Source: Rhodoferax sp. | Lineage (GTDB): Bacteria; Pseudomonadota; Gammaproteobacteria; Burkholderiales; Burkholderiaceae_C | Length of the DNA stretch: 6,889 nucleotides | Assembly: GCA_017880985.1 (NCBI GenBank) | Contig: JADGRK010000135.1 | Span: 1-6,889 of the forward strand | Direction of reading: 5' to 3' | Shown here: piece after piece, positions 6,564-6,889 of the stretch | How positions within the stretch are numbered: position 1 is the stretch's first letter | How the letters are laid out: every line of letters starts with the position of its first letter | Made by a program: the position numbers and the translations under genes | Notes under the pieces: model-generated | Databases searched by the model: none | What the model was told of the DNA's origin: nothing | Seen by the model: the letters and a program-made list of their open reading frames with translations, nothing else

Positions 6564-6889
6564 CGATCAACTTCCCCAAACACAATATCCAACGATCCGA
6601 TAATGGCGACCGCATCACCAATCATGTGCCCGCGGCCCATTTCACCCAGCGCCGCCAGATGAACAAAGGCCGGCGGCCGAATCTTCATGCGGTAGGGCTT
6701 GTTGGCACCATCACTGATCATGTAAATGCCGAACTCGCCCTTGGGATGTTCAATGGTGACATAGGCTTCGCCTTCTGGCACCGAAAAACCTTCGGTAAAG
6801 AGCTTGAAATGGTGAATCAGTTCTTCCATGTTCGACTTCATGGATTCACGGCTCGGTGGCGCAATCTTGTGGTTGTCGGTAATGACCGG
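6560..6889 (-). CDS. nuoD: NADH-quinone oxidoreductase subunit D (NuoD), C-terminal part only
   Basis: This is the last 109 codons of the 49-kDa subunit of complex I. The frame is open from the window edge to the TGA at 6560-6562, so the start and roughly three quarters of the gene lie outside. NuoD sits in the peripheral arm at the membrane interface, where it forms much of the quinone-reducing site together with NuoB and NuoH. The visible part carries family C-terminal blocks: TDNHKIAPPSRE at the edge, MEELIHHFKLFTEGF, an EGEAY...EHPKGEFGIY stretch, SDGANKPYRMKIR, and GHMIGDAVAIIGSLDIVFGE, ending in the usual Asp-Arg. The wording is that of betaproteobacterial NuoD, and the preserved C-terminus gives no sign of damage. 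Its stop overlaps the nuoE start as ATGA. It is a stand-alone NuoD C-terminus. Whether NuoC is fused upstream cannot be seen, but fusion is not usual in this group. Confidence 0.96.
   Translation of the reverse strand, partial: PVITDNHKIAPPSRESMKSNMEELIHHFKLFTEGFSVPEGEAYVTIEHPKGEFGIYMISDGANKPYRMKIRPPAFVHLAALGEMGRGHMIGDAVAIIGSLDIVFGEVDR

Overview
The window is one dense, single-strand piece of a respiratory complex I (proton-pumping NADH:quinone oxidoreductase, NDH-1) operon. All genes lie on the minus strand. Read from high to low coordinates they are nuoD (3' end only), nuoE, nuoF, nuoG, nuoH, nuoI, nuoJ and the first part of nuoK. The order is the standard nuoA-N order. NuoD is a separate gene rather than a NuoCD fusion. 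The wording of the proteins, especially NuoI, NuoH, NuoG (no N7 cysteine set) and the NuoD C-terminus, points to a betaproteobacterium. GC content is moderate, by eye a little above 50%. I cannot name a genus.

Layout: 6560-6889 is the last 109 codons of nuoD (quinone-site subunit). 6072-6563 is nuoE and 4702-6075 is nuoF, together the NADH dehydrogenase tip with 2Fe-2S N1a, FMN and 4Fe-4S N3. 2554-4689 is nuoG (N1b, N5, N4 and a degenerate molybdopterin-oxidoreductase-like C-terminal domain). 1475-2557 is nuoH (membrane subunit that forms the quinone chamber). 929-1462 is nuoI (two 4Fe-4S clusters, N6a and N6b). 219-878 is nuoJ and 1-222 is the start of nuoK (both membrane). Electrons enter from NADH at NuoF, run along the NuoE/F/G/I clusters and reach quinone at the NuoD/NuoH interface. 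NuoH, J and K belong to the proton-translocating arm.

The genes are packed for translational coupling. Four junctions (D/E, E/F, G/H, J/K) are ATGA start-stop overlaps, F/G and H/I have 12-base gaps, and only I/J has a real spacer (50 bases, AT-rich). I see no promoter, terminator, RNA gene, repeat or mobile element, and no gene on the plus strand.

The one feature that does not fit an ordinary nuo operon is at the low-coordinate edge. The nuoK frame matches the family well up to residue 45. From about position 87 down to base 1 it no longer looks like NuoK: it is hydrophilic, with a different Arg codon, and it lacks the start of the third helix. This could be a rearrangement or insertion breakpoint, or a chimeric join at a contig end. 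The rest of the window is ordinary housekeeping sequence.
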